From Lacrimispora amygdalina (GTDB lineage Bacteria > Bacillota > Clostridia > Lachnospirales > Lachnospiraceae), in the NCBI RefSeq assembly GCF_003432035.1, contig NZ_QOHO01000003.1, positions 1 to 64,000 of the forward strand: a DNA stretch of 64,000 bases, written 5' to 3'. Under the pieces are notes generated by a model that saw only the letters and a program-made list of their open reading frames with translations, had not been told where the DNA came from and made no database searches. Of this stretch, positions 16,281 through 25,692 are shown in pieces. The stretch's first letter is position 1. Each line of letters starts with the position of its first letter. The position numbers and the translations under genes are program-made.

Positions 16281-16979
16281 ATGAGCTACGAACCGGAAAA
16301 CAGGACAAAGCAAACCCTGGCGGAACAGGTGGCAGAGCAAATCCTGAATGATATTGTGGATAAAGATCTGGAGGTAGGTGCAAAAATTCCCAATGAATTC
16401 GAACTGGCTGAAAAAATCGGAGTAGGCAGGGGAACGATCAGGGAAGCTGTGAAGATTCTGGTTTCCAGAGAGATTCTTACCATACGAAGGGGAGCGGGGA
16501 CCTTTGTCTCTGAACGCCAGGGACTGTTAGACGACCCGCTGGGACTTTGCCTTTTAAAGGATAAAACCCATCTGGCCCTGGATTTATTAAGCATCCGACT
16601 GATGCTGGAGCCCGAAATCTCTGCGCTTGCTGCGGCAAATGCCAGACCAGAGCAGCTGAAAGAACTGGGAAAGTTAAGAGACCAGGTGGAAGAACTGATT
16701 AACCGGGGAGAGGACCACACCCATGCAGATATTCTTTTTCACCGGCAGATTGCCGCATGCAGCGGCAATCTGGTGATGGAAAAACTGATTCCTGTGATTC
16801 ATTCTTCTATTACCCTGTTTGTGGATTTAACGAATGCCAGACTTAAACAGGAGACCATTGATACGCACAGGGAAATCACGGACTGTATTGTCAGAAAAGA
16901 CCCGGAGGGGGCCAGATGCGCCATGTATATGCATCTGACAGTGAACCGGAGACTGATTAAATCTCTTGAGGGGAATTAG
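16281..16979 (+). CDS. GntR-family (FadR/FCD subfamily) regulator
   Basis: A 232-residue repressor-type protein. The winged helix is at about 12-75 ([43 protein letters not shown]) and the all-helical FCD ligand domain follows ([38 protein letters not shown]). The ATG at 16281 with AGGGGGG before it is preferred over a GTG at 16266. FCD regulators usually sense sugar acids or other organic acids; the IlvD/Edd dehydratase at 18768 and its palindrome are possible targets. Its stop codon overlaps that of the convergent VOC gene. Confidence 0.87.
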   Translation: MSYEPENRTKQTLAEQVAEQILNDIVDKDLEVGAKIPNEFELAEKIGVGRGTIREAVKILVSREILTIRRGAGTFVSERQGLLDDPLGLCLLKDKTHLALDLLSIRLMLEPEISALAAANARPEQLKELGKLRDQVEELINRGEDHTHADILFHRQIAACSGNLVMEKLIPVIHSSITLFVDLTNARLKQETIDTHREITDCIVRKDPEGARCAMYMHLTVNRRLIKSLEGN

Positions 16980-17359
16980 ATGGTTATTTCAATCTGGTTC
17001 CCTTCCAGACCTACAATACAGCTTTCATAATATCCGTCACCGGTCGTACGCGGACCGCTGATCACTTCATAGCCATCCTGCCTTAGTTTGCTGGTGAGCC
17101 TGTCAACATTCTCTTTGCTCCCTGTGCTGAAAGCGATATGGATGAAACCGGTGCGTGCCAGTGTTTTTTGTGGATCTTCCATAACCGGTTTGTTCATGAT
17201 TTCCAGCCGGCTGCCGTCTTCAAAAGTCAAAAAATAGGACCGGAAATCTGTTTTTTGATTGTGGTATCCGTCATTTGCTTTTCCATTAAAATAAATGGTA
17301 AAGAATTCCTTCGCTTTTTCCAAATCATTTACATACATGGCAATATGCTCAATCTTCAT
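16976..17359 (-). CDS. VOC-superfamily protein (glyoxalase I-like)
   Basis: 127 residues with one vicinal-oxygen-chelate module pair: [20 protein letters not shown] at the start, [16 protein letters not shown] in the middle, and GNQIEI near the end, giving His and Glu ligands for a metal as in GloA. The ATG at 17359 with GAGGAGG upstream is preferred over one five codons earlier. Could be lactoylglutathione lyase-like or another VOC enzyme. It shares three bases with the stop of the convergent GntR-type gene, with no terminator between them. Confidence 0.8.
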   Translation of the reverse strand: MKIEHIAMYVNDLEKAKEFFTIYFNGKANDGYHNQKTDFRSYFLTFEDGSRLEIMNKPVMEDPQKTLARTGFIHIAFSTGSKENVDRLTSKLRQDGYEVISGPRTTGDGYYESCIVGLEGNQIEITI

Positions 17360-17373
17360 TATGATCCTCCTCA

Positions 17374-17579
17374 TTATTCCGGCATTTCCCGTCTGATTAA
17401 AATTCCCTTCATGTATCTATTCCCTGTCCATCCATGGAAGATGTGTTCTTTAAGTATCCATAATCAACCCTGTAGATAAAATCAGGATATTTAGGATGAG
17501 CGGATCCCTTAGGTCTGTCAATAATGATTTCGGAATTATTTGCAAGCTGTTCCAGAGCAGCCCAGAATTCAGGATTCAA
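17374..17579 (-). pseudogene. Remnant of a small inorganic pyrophosphatase-like gene
   Basis: A TTG at 17579, with AGGAAG upstream and overlapping the stop of the serine hydrolase gene, opens a frame beginning NPEFWAALEQL and continuing DRPKGSAHPKYPDFI and [16 protein letters not shown], then stops at 17409. This resembles, from memory, the N-terminal half of a short clostridial protein annotated as inorganic pyrophosphatase. The family's end, [10 protein letters not shown], appears directly after in another frame and stops at 17374. So the middle of the gene seems deleted, with a frameshift. Assignment is moderate because the family is recalled, not searched. Confidence 0.6.
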
Positions 17580-18579
17580 TTGGATCACTTCCTTTCACAC
17601 TGGCGGCTATATCCCCATGAAGCTGCCAGACATTGTCTCCATAATTACTTACTAAGGTTACCAGTATCTGATTTTCCTTATCAAAAGAAGAAATAAAGCT
17701 GACACCCGGATCACAGCCTTCAAAATGGGGATTATAATCATTGCCTGTTTCTGTTAACCAGACTCCATAGCCATAACAATGGCCTTCGCTGCTATGATTG
17801 GATAACATAGTTTCTGTCATGGCAGGAGAGAGCAGCTTGTATGACAGAAGGTTCTCCCAGAATAAGCGGATATCTCCGATTGTTGTAAAAGCACCTCCTG
17901 CACCTGTCCCTTTTACATCAACACTATATATATTTGTCCGGTAGTCATTTCTTTCCCTGTCAAATATGTAATTAAAAGCGCATTTAGCTGGCAGTCTGTC
18001 CAGTTCGTAATATCCGGTATGTGTCATATTGCAGGGAACAAATATTGATTTTTCCAGATATTGGTCAAATTCCATTCCTGTAATCTGCTCCAGAATCATT
18101 GCTAACACAACAAAACCAGTATTGTTGTATTGGAATTTGGTCCCTTTTGGATACATCATGGGTTTATGTATGAAAAGCGGAAGCAGATCTTTGTTGGAAC
18201 GTATCCTGTAGTTGGGAAAGTCATACCACAAATCTTCATATTCCGTCATTACAGATTCATCGAAATAGTCGGGTATCCCGGAAGTGTGGGTGAGGAGCTG
18301 CTCAACTGTGATTCCCGGGTCGATCTGCTCCCAGTCAAAATCAAACAGTGTTCCGATTTTATTTTCCAGATGAAGCTTCCCTTTCTCAACCAGCTGCAGG
18401 ATTCCTACAGCAACGAATATCTTTCCTGCAGAAGCTGTTGCAAATCTGGTTTCAATATCATTAAGAACTTTATTGGACAGATCTGCATATCCGTATGCTC
18501 TCTGGAAAAGCCTCTCTTCTTTTTTATAAATGGATATACAGCCTCTAAAGCCGGTTGGAATTATCCTTTCAATATTCAT
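17569..18579 (-). CDS. Serine hydrolase of the beta-lactamase / D-alanyl-D-alanine carboxypeptidase fold
   Basis: 336 residues with SxxK in TASAGKIFVAVGILQLVEKGKL and a YNN motif in KFQYNNTGFVVLA, then HTSGIPDYFDES, all typical of class C beta-lactamase relatives. No signal peptide, so an intracellular esterase or peptidase is more likely than a wall enzyme. AGGAGAGG lies upstream of the ATG. The pyrophosphatase remnant overlaps its 3' end by 11 bp, pointing to a former two-gene unit. Distinct in sequence from the serine hydrolase at 933-1904. Confidence 0.82.
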   Translation of the reverse strand: MNIERIIPTGFRGCISIYKKEERLFQRAYGYADLSNKVLNDIETRFATASAGKIFVAVGILQLVEKGKLHLENKIGTLFDFDWEQIDPGITVEQLLTHTSGIPDYFDESVMTEYEDLWYDFPNYRIRSNKDLLPLFIHKPMMYPKGTKFQYNNTGFVVLAMILEQITGMEFDQYLEKSIFVPCNMTHTGYYELDRLPAKCAFNYIFDRERNDYRTNIYSVDVKGTGAGGAFTTIGDIRLFWENLLSYKLLSPAMTETMLSNHSSEGHCYGYGVWLTETGNDYNPHFEGCDPGVSFISSFDKENQILVTLVSNYGDNVWQLHGDIAASVKGSDPIES

Positions 18580-18685
18580 ACAAAAGCCCCTCTCCTGTTT
18601 CTGATAATTTTATCTTAATAGTAGCAAAAAAGTGAAGAAAAATATAGTGCTTTATTCATCATATGTGTTTAGAGGCTGTTTGATA

Positions 18686-18743
18686 TTGACTTTTAGACAG
18701 AAAAATGTTATTTTTTAATCATAAATACATCATACGTATTATG
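18686..18743 (+). promoter_or_regulatory. Promoter and palindromic operator of the dehydratase gene
   Basis: TTGACT (18686-18691), 17 bp, TATTTT (18709-18714). Just downstream lies CATCATACGTATTATG (18728-18743), a 16-bp near-perfect palindrome centred on ATACGTAT, well placed to block transcription. A GntR/FCD-type protein is a plausible binder. Confidence 0.5.
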
Positions 18744-18767
18744 ACTATGAAAAAGGAAGTGGCCGCA

Positions 18768-20489
18768 ATGGAATTAAGAAGTCAGCAGGTAAGAAAGATT
18801 GCTCCTGAAATGGACCCGCTTAAAATGGGAATGGGCTGGTCTGCGGGGGATTTGGAGAAACCCCAGATTATAATTGAAAGCACATTTGGAGAGAGCCATC
18901 CGGGAAGCGCCCATCTTCTGGAGCTGGTGGATGAGGCAGCAGAGGGAATCTATGAGTCCGGCGGCAGGGGAGCACGTTATTTTGCCACAGATACATGTGA
19001 CGGCATGAGCCAGGGGCATGACGGAGGAAATTATTCCCTGGTATCAAGAGATATGATCTGTAACATGATCGAAATACACAACAACGCAACCCCTTACGAT
19101 GCGGGGGTATTCATAGCAAGCTGTGACAAGGCAGTACCTGCCCATTTAATGGGAATCGGCAGAATTAACATTCCCTCCATCGTTATAACAGGAGGTGTGA
19201 TGGATGCCGGTCCGGATCTTTTAACTCTGGAACAGATCGGGATGTACAGTGCCATGTTAAAGAGAGGGGAAATCTCTGAGGAGAAGCTTACCTGGTATAA
19301 GCATCATGCATGTCCCTCCTGCGGTGCCTGTTCCTTTATGGGGACTGCCTCCACCATGCAGATCATGGCAGAAGCGCTGGGGCTGATGCTGCCAGGAACA
19401 GCACTTATGCCTGCCACCTCAAAAGAATTGAAAATTGCGGCAAAAGAAGCAGGTGCACAGGCAGTATGGCTTGCAAAGAACGGTCTTACTCCCAGGAAAA
19501 TGATAACCATGGAATCCTTTGAAAATGCGATTATGGTACATGCAGCCATCTCCGGGTCTACCAATTCCCTGCTACATATCCCCGCTATCGCCCATGAACT
19601 GGGACTCACCATTGAGGCGGATACCTTCGACCGGATCCACAGGAATGCCCGTTATCTTCTTGATATCCGTCCCGCAGGAAAGTGGCCTGCACAGTACTTC
19701 TACTATGCAGGAGGTGTACCCAGGATCATGGAGGAGATAAAATCCATGCTTCACTTAGAGTGCATGACAGTAACCGGAAAGACGTTGGGAGAGAATCTGG
19801 AGGATTTAAAAAAGAAGGATTTTTATGAGACATGTGACGACTACTTGCAAAAAATTGGAATTAAACGTACCGATGTAATCCGCTCCTTTGAAGACCCGAT
19901 TGGAAAGAACGGTACCGTTGCCATTTTAAAAGGGAATTTAGCACCTCTTGGGGCGGTCGTCAAGCATAGTGCCGTAGCAAAGGAAATGCATCAGGCAGTG
20001 TTGAAGGCAAAACCGTTTGACAGCGAAGAAGAGGCCATGGAAGCGGTACTCCAGGGGAATATCCACCCGGGAGAAGCTGTGATAATCCGGTATGAAGGTC
20101 CAAAGGGAAGCGGGATGCCGGAAATGTTTTATACCACTGAGGCAATCTCATCCGATCCCGTTTTATCAAAATCCATTGCGCTGCTTACAGACGGAAGATT
20201 CTCAGGTGCCACAAAGGGTCCTGCAATCGGACATATTTCGCCGGAGGCGGCGCAGGGAGGCCCCATTGCGTTAATTGAAGAAGATGATCTGATTGAGATT
20301 GATATACCGGGGAGAAGTCTTCGGATTACGGGAATAAAAGGGAAAGCGGTGAGTGCGGAGGAGGCAGACCGGATTTTAGAAGAACGGAAAAAGGCCTGGA
20401 AACCCAGAGAAAGCAGAATGAAATCCGGTGTTCTTAAAATCTTTTCCCAGCATGCAGTATCGCCCATGAAGGGTGGATATATGGAATAG
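18768..20489 (+). CDS. IlvD/Edd-family dehydratase (dihydroxy-acid or sugar-acid dehydratase)
   Basis: 573 residues from ATG 18768 (AAAGGAAG upstream; an earlier ATG at 18705 lies in the promoter). The iron-sulfur ligands of the family are visible: DTCDGMSQGHDGG, ASCDKAVPAHLMG and CPSCGACSFMGTASTM, and the C-terminal GRFSGATKGPAIGHISPEAAQGGP. Members remove water from dihydroxyisovalerate (IlvD), 6-phosphogluconate (Edd) or aldonic acids such as xylonate. No other ilv gene is next to it, and a lactonase and FCD regulator are close by, so a sugar-acid substrate is at least as likely as valine synthesis. A strong terminator follows. Confidence 0.85.
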   Translation: MELRSQQVRKIAPEMDPLKMGMGWSAGDLEKPQIIIESTFGESHPGSAHLLELVDEAAEGIYESGGRGARYFATDTCDGMSQGHDGGNYSLVSRDMICNMIEIHNNATPYDAGVFIASCDKAVPAHLMGIGRINIPSIVITGGVMDAGPDLLTLEQIGMYSAMLKRGEISEEKLTWYKHHACPSCGACSFMGTASTMQIMAEALGLMLPGTALMPATSKELKIAAKEAGAQAVWLAKNGLTPRKMITMESFENAIMVHAAISGSTNSLLHIPAIAHELGLTIEADTFDRIHRNARYLLDIRPAGKWPAQYFYYAGGVPRIMEEIKSMLHLECMTVTGKTLGENLEDLKKKDFYETCDDYLQKIGIKRTDVIRSFEDPIGKNGTVAILKGNLAPLGAVVKHSAVAKEMHQAVLKAKPFDSEEEAMEAVLQGNIHPGEAVIIRYEGPKGSGMPEMFYTTEAISSDPVLSKSIALLTDGRFSGATKGPAIGHISPEAAQGGPIALIEEDDLIEIDIPGRSLRITGIKGKAVSAEEADRILEERKKAWKPRESRMKSGVLKIFSQHAVSPMKGGYME

Positions 20490-20490
20490 C

Positions 20491-20545
20491 AAAACCGGCT
20501 GAAGGAAAGCGGGAATTGATCCCGTTTTCTTTCAGCCGGTTTTTT
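20491..20545. terminator. Bidirectional intrinsic terminator
   Basis: Long hairpin: AAAACCGGCTGAAGGAAA pairs with TTTCAGCCGGTTTT in its outer part and GCGGGA with TCCCGT in its inner part, with T-runs on both sides. Shared by the dehydratase and the convergent signal peptidase gene. Confidence 0.9.
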
Positions 20546-21131
20546 ACTGAAGCTGTTTGATTGATGGGAAATAGCGGAACAACACTTTGGCAATAATCTT
20601 GTCCTTTTTCACATACTTATTTTTCCACCTTCTTGCATCAGCCGAATAATTCCGGTTGTCGCCGAGCATGAAGTAAGAATCGTCAGGCACCTCATAGTGG
20701 GCGTCCGGTTCCGGCTCCATGGGTTCCGGCAGATACGGCTCCTCAAGAGGGGTATCGGAATTATTGATATAAACCTTTCCGTCTCTGATATCAATGATAT
20801 CCCCAGGGAGTCCGATGATACGCTTCACATAGTAAGTCTTACCAGTGGGATCGTCAGGAAAATGGAAGATGACAATGTCGCCCCGTTCCGGCTCTTCAAA
20901 GTAATAGGATAGTCTGGAGCCGATAACCCGGTCGCCGGTCATGATGGTCTTTTCCATGGAACCGCTGGGGACTCTGCTGTTCGCAATGATGAAATTGTTC
21001 AGCAGAAATGCAATAACGGCAGCTGTAATAATAATTTTGATCCAGCTGATAACTTCTTCCTTCCAGTTAAATGGTTCCTGTGGCATGTTTTCTTCTCTTT
21101 TCATATGGTTTCTCTTCTTTGCTTTCTTCAT
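20544..21131 (-). CDS. lepB: Signal peptidase I
   Basis: Cleaves signal peptides from exported proteins on the outer face of the membrane. 195 residues with one N-terminal transmembrane segment (about 29-50), catalytic Ser58 in RVPSGSMEKT and general base Lys103 in YYVKRIIGLPGD, plus GDNRNYSADARRW near the end. The size fits the short Gram-positive type. The first ATG is used here, but internal ATGs at residues 10 and 16 have better purine-rich sites, so the start may be later. Confidence 0.93.
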   Translation of the reverse strand: MKKAKKRNHMKREENMPQEPFNWKEEVISWIKIIITAAVIAFLLNNFIIANSRVPSGSMEKTIMTGDRVIGSRLSYYFEEPERGDIVIFHFPDDPTGKTYYVKRIIGLPGDIIDIRDGKVYINNSDTPLEEPYLPEPMEPEPDAHYEVPDDSYFMLGDNRNYSADARRWKNKYVKKDKIIAKVLFRYFPSIKQLQ

Positions 21132-21281
21132 AGTTCTGAATCAAAGTTTAAATGAGAATGGAAAATTGTGCAAGGGGTTTCACAAAATGGTAAGAAAATA
21201 TTCACAATCATTCACGGTTTGTCCATAATCATGTGGTAAAGTTTACTCCATAAAATCATTCACATCCGGGGGACACAGGAT

Positions 21282-22331
21282 ATGGGAAAAAGAGGGAAAA
21301 TTACTGATAAAAGATTGATTATAAGTTCTGCAGTTTTGTTTCTGCTGTCGTTTGCATTTCAGATTCTGGCCAGATCTGTTCCAGGGACCGGTGACCGGTA
21401 TGCGTTACTTATTTATCCGGCAATTGTAGGAATCGCAGGCAGATTTTCAGGTTTATTTCCCTTTGCAGTGGTTGAACTGCTTTCTTATGCACTGGTACTG
21501 TATTGCGTTGTATATGGAATCAGGCATATTAGAGAAGGGAAGCGACTTCTTGTCCGGACACTTTTTGTGATTGCGTGTCTGTTTTTCCTCTTTACCTTTA
21601 ACTGCGGGATTAATTATTACAGGACGCCGTTTTCAAAGACATCGGGACTGGAAGTGAAAAAATCTACAGAAGAAGAGCTAAGGAATCTCTGTCTTCAGCT
21701 TACCAAGATTGTCAATGGATTGTGTGAAGAAGGAGTAACCGGGCAGGTGGATACAGACGTTATAAAAAAAGAGAGTGTGAAAGCGATGGGAAAGCTGGGA
21801 GAGACCTATCCGGACTTATCCGGATATTATCCGCAGCCTAAGCCGCTTCTCTTATCCCAGTTTTTTTCTGTTCAGCAGCTTTGCGGACAGTATTCTCCTT
21901 TTACCGTGGAAGCAACCTATAACCGTTCCATGCCCGATTATAATATTCCCCATACAGTCTGCCATGAGCTGTCCCATTTAAGAGGGTTTATGAGAGAAGA
22001 TGAGGCGAATTTCATCGGATATTTAGCCTGCATTGGTTCGGATAATGAAGCCTTCCGTTACAGTGGGTATCTAACCGGCTGGGTCTATGCCACCAATGCG
22101 CTGTCTAAGGCAGATGCTGTCTCTTACAGGGAGATCTGCCATCTTCTTGACCAGAGAGCATGGGAGGATTTAAGAGATAATAACGAATTCTGGGGGCGGT
22201 ATGAGAGTAAAACAGCAGAAGTTGCAAACCAGATGAACAATACGTATTTAAAAATGAACAGCCAGTCTGACGGAGTAAAAAGCTACGGCAGAATGGTGGA
22301 TTTAATGCTTGCTTACGCCAGAACAAAGTAA
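21282..22331 (+). CDS. DUF3810-family membrane protein with zinc-peptidase motif
   Basis: 349 residues with about three N-terminal transmembrane segments (20-110), then a soluble domain carrying HTVCHELSHLRGF, an HExxH zinc-peptidase motif, followed by EDEANFIGYLAC, whose Glu may be the third ligand. This matches DUF3810, a family without an assigned substrate. Likely a membrane-anchored metallopeptidase facing outward, an inference from motif and topology. Divergent from lepB; glgB follows after 85 bp. Confidence 0.82.
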   Translation: MGKRGKITDKRLIISSAVLFLLSFAFQILARSVPGTGDRYALLIYPAIVGIAGRFSGLFPFAVVELLSYALVLYCVVYGIRHIREGKRLLVRTLFVIACLFFLFTFNCGINYYRTPFSKTSGLEVKKSTEEELRNLCLQLTKIVNGLCEEGVTGQVDTDVIKKESVKAMGKLGETYPDLSGYYPQPKPLLLSQFFSVQQLCGQYSPFTVEATYNRSMPDYNIPHTVCHELSHLRGFMREDEANFIGYLACIGSDNEAFRYSGYLTGWVYATNALSKADAVSYREICHLLDQRAWEDLRDNNEFWGRYESKTAEVANQMNNTYLKMNSQSDGVKSYGRMVDLMLAYARTK

Positions 22332-22416
22332 AGGAAAGCCATTGGAACTATTGAAAAATACTTTCTGCTTTGATAAAATTACGGTACAGAATCAAAAAAA
22401 GCGGGAGGAGCCAGAT

Positions 22417-24720
22417 ATGGATAAAACTTTATATGAGTTAATGGATTGGGCAGGTATCGAGGAAATCGTATATTCGGAAGCAGCAGATCCCCACCGGTTA
22501 TTGGGACCTCATGTGACAGAGGCAGGGCTTTTGATTCAGACATTTATTCCTACGGCTGCAGATATCGTGGTGAAAGGAATGAATAACGGCAGGCTCTATC
22601 CGATGGAGCGGGCAGACGATGCCGGGTTTTTTGCGGTGCTTTTACCGGAGAAGACGAAAATATCCTATCTCTATCAGGTTACCTATGATAATGGCACCAC
22701 CGGGGAACTAGTTGATCCTTACTGCTTTGATCCCTGCTATACGGAAACAGACATTAAAAAGTTCAGTTCCGGAATTCACTACAGCATTTTCGAGAAAATG
22801 GGAGCGCACCCTATGACCATAAAGGACACGAAAGGCGTTTATTTTTCTGTCTGGGCCCCCTGTGCCATGAGAGTCAGCGTCGTGGGTGATTTTAACCTGT
22901 GGGACGGCAGGCGGCACCCGATGCGAAGGCTGGGTGATTCCGGAATTTTTGAATTATTTATTCCCGGCTTACATACTGGAATGATATATAAATTTGAGAT
23001 AAAGGCAAAGGATGGGGCTGTTCAGCTGAAAAGTGATCCCTATGCGGGCTTTTGTGAACTGCGCCCGGGCAATGCTTCTGTTATCTGGGATATGGAAGGC
23101 TATTCCTGGAATGATGATGCGTGGCTGAAAAAAAGAGCCTCTGTAAATCTTGCCAGGGAACCGTTTTCCATCTATGAAGTTCATCTGGGATCATGGCTTC
23201 GCAAAGAGGCGGAATATGATGAAAAAGGTTCCCCTTTGAATGGTTCAGAATTTCTCAATTACCGGGAGATTGGTAAGAAGCTTGTTTCATATGTGAAAGA
23301 AATGGGATACACCCATGTGGAGCTGCTTCCTGTTATGGAACACCCCCTTGATGCTTCCTGGGGATATCAGGTAACCGGTTATTACGCGCCTACCAGCCGT
23401 TTTGGAACGCCTGATGATTTTAAATATTTCGTGGAGCTTCTGCACCAGGAAGGAATTGGTGTGATTTTGGACTGGGTTCCGGCACATTTTCCAAGGGACA
23501 GTTTTGGTCTTGCCTGTTTTGACGGCACCTGTGTCTATGAGCATAAGGATCCGAGGCAGGGAGCCCATCCCCATTGGGGAACACTGATTTATAATTATGG
23601 ACGCCCTCAGGTGACCAACTTTTTAATTGCCAATGCCCTGTACTGGGTAGAAAAATACCATGCAGACGGAATTCGTATGGATGCTGTGGCCTCCATGCTC
23701 TATCTGGATTACGGAAAAAATCCTGGAGAGTGGATCCCTAATATATATGGGGGGAATGAGAATCTGGAAGCGGTAGAATTTTTAAAGCACTTAAATTCCA
23801 TTTTTAAAAACAGGAAAGACGGTGCGGTTCTGATTGCAGAGGAATCGACTGCCTGGCCCAGAGTTACTGGTGATGTGAAGGAAGACGGACTGGGATTTGA
23901 TTTTAAATGGAATATGGGCTGGATGAATGATTTTACGGGTTATATGCAGTGTGATCCTTATTTCAGGAAAAATCATTACGGAGAACTGACCTTTAGCCTG
24001 CTGTATGCTTACAGTGAAGATTTTATTCTGGTGTTTTCCCATGATGAGGTAGTTCATTTAAAGGGATCTATGATTGGTAAGATGCCGGGAGATACGATGG
24101 AGAAGAAGGCGGCCAATTTAAGGGCTGCTTATGGATTTATGACAGGGCATCCGGGAAAGAAGCTTTTATTTATGGGTCAGGAATTCGGCCAGGTCCGGGA
24201 ATGGGATGAAAACAGAAGTATAGACTGGGAACTTTTAGACGAAACTCTCCACAGTCAGATGAAGGATTATGTAAAAGCCCTGAATCATCTCTATATAAGC
24301 CAGCCGGCCCTGTATGCGTTTGATTATGATCCGGAGGGTTTTGAATGGGTGGAATGTACGAATTCCGGGGACAGCATCATTGTTTTCTTAAGAAAGACAA
24401 AAAAGAAGGGAGAAACGCTTCTCTTTGTCTGCAATTTTGATACCATGCTACATGAAAAGTATCCGGTGGGCGTCCCGTTTGAGGGAAAATATAAGGAACT
24501 GATCAACAGCAGCGATACTTCGTTTGGCGGAGAAGGATACCAGAATAAGAGAGTAAAGATTTCTAAAAAGAAAGAAGCCAACGAACGGGAGAATTCCATA
24601 GAGATTACGGTGGCCCCTCTTAGTGTGGCTGTCTTTTCCTGTACGCCCGTAAAAGTAAAAACAACAAAAAGAGTTGCAATAAAAAAGGATAAGAAAGTGA
24701 AACAGGAGAATCTGACATGA
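22417..24720 (+). CDS. glgB: 1,4-alpha-glucan branching enzyme (glycogen branching)
   Basis: Makes alpha-1,6 branches in glycogen. 767 residues from ATG 22417 (GGGAGGAG upstream). Two N-terminal carbohydrate-binding modules (about 1-110 and 125-235, the second with YFSVWAPCAMRVSVVGDFNLWDGR), then the GH13 barrel with ELLPVMEHPLDASWGYQVTGYYAPTSRFG, nucleophile Asp in DGIRMDAVASM, acid Glu in LIAEESTAWP and Asp in FSHDEVVHLKGS. A lysine-rich tail of about 30 residues extends past the usual end. It overlaps the MscS gene by 4 bp. Confidence 0.95.
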   Translation: MDKTLYELMDWAGIEEIVYSEAADPHRLLGPHVTEAGLLIQTFIPTAADIVVKGMNNGRLYPMERADDAGFFAVLLPEKTKISYLYQVTYDNGTTGELVDPYCFDPCYTETDIKKFSSGIHYSIFEKMGAHPMTIKDTKGVYFSVWAPCAMRVSVVGDFNLWDGRRHPMRRLGDSGIFELFIPGLHTGMIYKFEIKAKDGAVQLKSDPYAGFCELRPGNASVIWDMEGYSWNDDAWLKKRASVNLAREPFSIYEVHLGSWLRKEAEYDEKGSPLNGSEFLNYREIGKKLVSYVKEMGYTHVELLPVMEHPLDASWGYQVTGYYAPTSRFGTPDDFKYFVELLHQEGIGVILDWVPAHFPRDSFGLACFDGTCVYEHKDPRQGAHPHWGTLIYNYGRPQVTNFLIANALYWVEKYHADGIRMDAVASMLYLDYGKNPGEWIPNIYGGNENLEAVEFLKHLNSIFKNRKDGAVLIAEESTAWPRVTGDVKEDGLGFDFKWNMGWMNDFTGYMQCDPYFRKNHYGELTFSLLYAYSEDFILVFSHDEVVHLKGSMIGKMPGDTMEKKAANLRAAYGFMTGHPGKKLLFMGQEFGQVREWDENRSIDWELLDETLHSQMKDYVKALNHLYISQPALYAFDYDPEGFEWVECTNSGDSIIVFLRKTKKKGETLLFVCNFDTMLHEKYPVGVPFEGKYKELINSSDTSFGGEGYQNKRVKISKKKEANERENSIEITVAPLSVAVFSCTPVKVKTTKRVAIKKDKKVKQENLT

Positions 24721-25628
24721 TAGTTCATTTCATTGCCGCTTCAGCGTCTCAGGAGTCTCTTGCAGCGCTGCAGCAGGAAGTTCAGGAAAATTTAGAACAA
24801 TTAAAACCCAATGTTTTGATGGACACGATAAAAGGCTGGCTGCCGGCAGTCATTGCATTTGGCATTAAACTCTTACTGGCACTTTTGATTTTTTTTATCG
24901 GATCCAGAGTGATTAAGGTTTTGCATGGTATGCTGAACCGTTCTTTTAAAAGAGTGGATATGGAGGTGAGTGTAAGAAAATTCCTTCTTTCCGTCTTAAA
25001 TGCAGTCATGTATTGCCTTCTGGCATTTATCATTGCAGGGCAGATTGGTGTGAATTCCGCTTCCATTGTAGCGCTTCTGGGTTCTGCCAGTATTGCCATT
25101 GGTCTGGCTGTTCAGGGAAGTCTGGCAAATTTTGCGGGAGGAGTACTGATCCTTCTTATGAAGCCGTTCCGGGTGGGTGATTACATTGTATCACAATCAG
25201 GTGAAGGAACCGTCCGTACTATCGGTCTGGTCTACACTATTCTCAACACGGCAGATAATAAACAGGTGGTAATACCAAACGGAACTCTTTCCAATTCCCC
25301 CCTTACCAATGTGACAGCCATGGATAAGCGCAGACTGGATATCCTTGTAGAGATCGGTTATGGGGCGGATTTAAAGAAAGCAAAAGAGCTGCTGGAATCC
25401 ATCTTTAACAGTCAGCCTGAGGTGAAAAAGGAAGAACCGGTTGATATCTTCGTCAATGATTTATCCTCCAATTCGGTAACCATCGGGGGAAGGGGCTGGA
25501 CTTCAGTGGAAGACTACTGGACTGCAAGGTGGAAGATTTTAGAGCGGATTAAGCTGGAGTTTGATGAAGCGGGGATTGAGATTCCTTACAGCCAGCTGGA
25601 TGTTCATATTAAAGACGGGGGAAGATAA
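24717..25628 (+). CDS. MscS-type mechanosensitive channel
   Basis: Opens under membrane tension to release solutes during osmotic shock. 303 residues with three transmembrane segments; the pore helix TM3 and its glycine/alanine pattern are seen in LLGSASIAIGLAVQGSLANF, followed by AGGVLILLMKPFRVGDYI and a cytoplasmic beta/alpha domain ending in IEIPYSQLDVHI. ATGA overlap with glgB indicates coupling, an odd pairing of glycogen and osmotic functions. A terminator follows. Confidence 0.92.
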   Translation: MIVHFIAASASQESLAALQQEVQENLEQLKPNVLMDTIKGWLPAVIAFGIKLLLALLIFFIGSRVIKVLHGMLNRSFKRVDMEVSVRKFLLSVLNAVMYCLLAFIIAGQIGVNSASIVALLGSASIAIGLAVQGSLANFAGGVLILLMKPFRVGDYIVSQSGEGTVRTIGLVYTILNTADNKQVVIPNGTLSNSPLTNVTAMDKRRLDILVEIGYGADLKKAKELLESIFNSQPEVKKEEPVDIFVNDLSSNSVTIGGRGWTSVEDYWTARWKILERIKLEFDEAGIEIPYSQLDVHIKDGGR

Positions 25629-25690
25629 AAAGAAAGCTGTAGCAGCCTGTTCCCGGAGATATCTCCGGGCGGGTGCTTCAGCTTTCTTTT
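25627..25690. terminator. Bidirectional intrinsic terminator
   Basis: Outer stem AAAGAAAGCTG with CAGCTTTCTTT, an inner CCCGGAGA/TCTCCGGG stem, and a T-rich tail. Lies between mscS and the convergent SIMPL gene. Confidence 0.85.
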
Positions 25691-25692
25691 AT

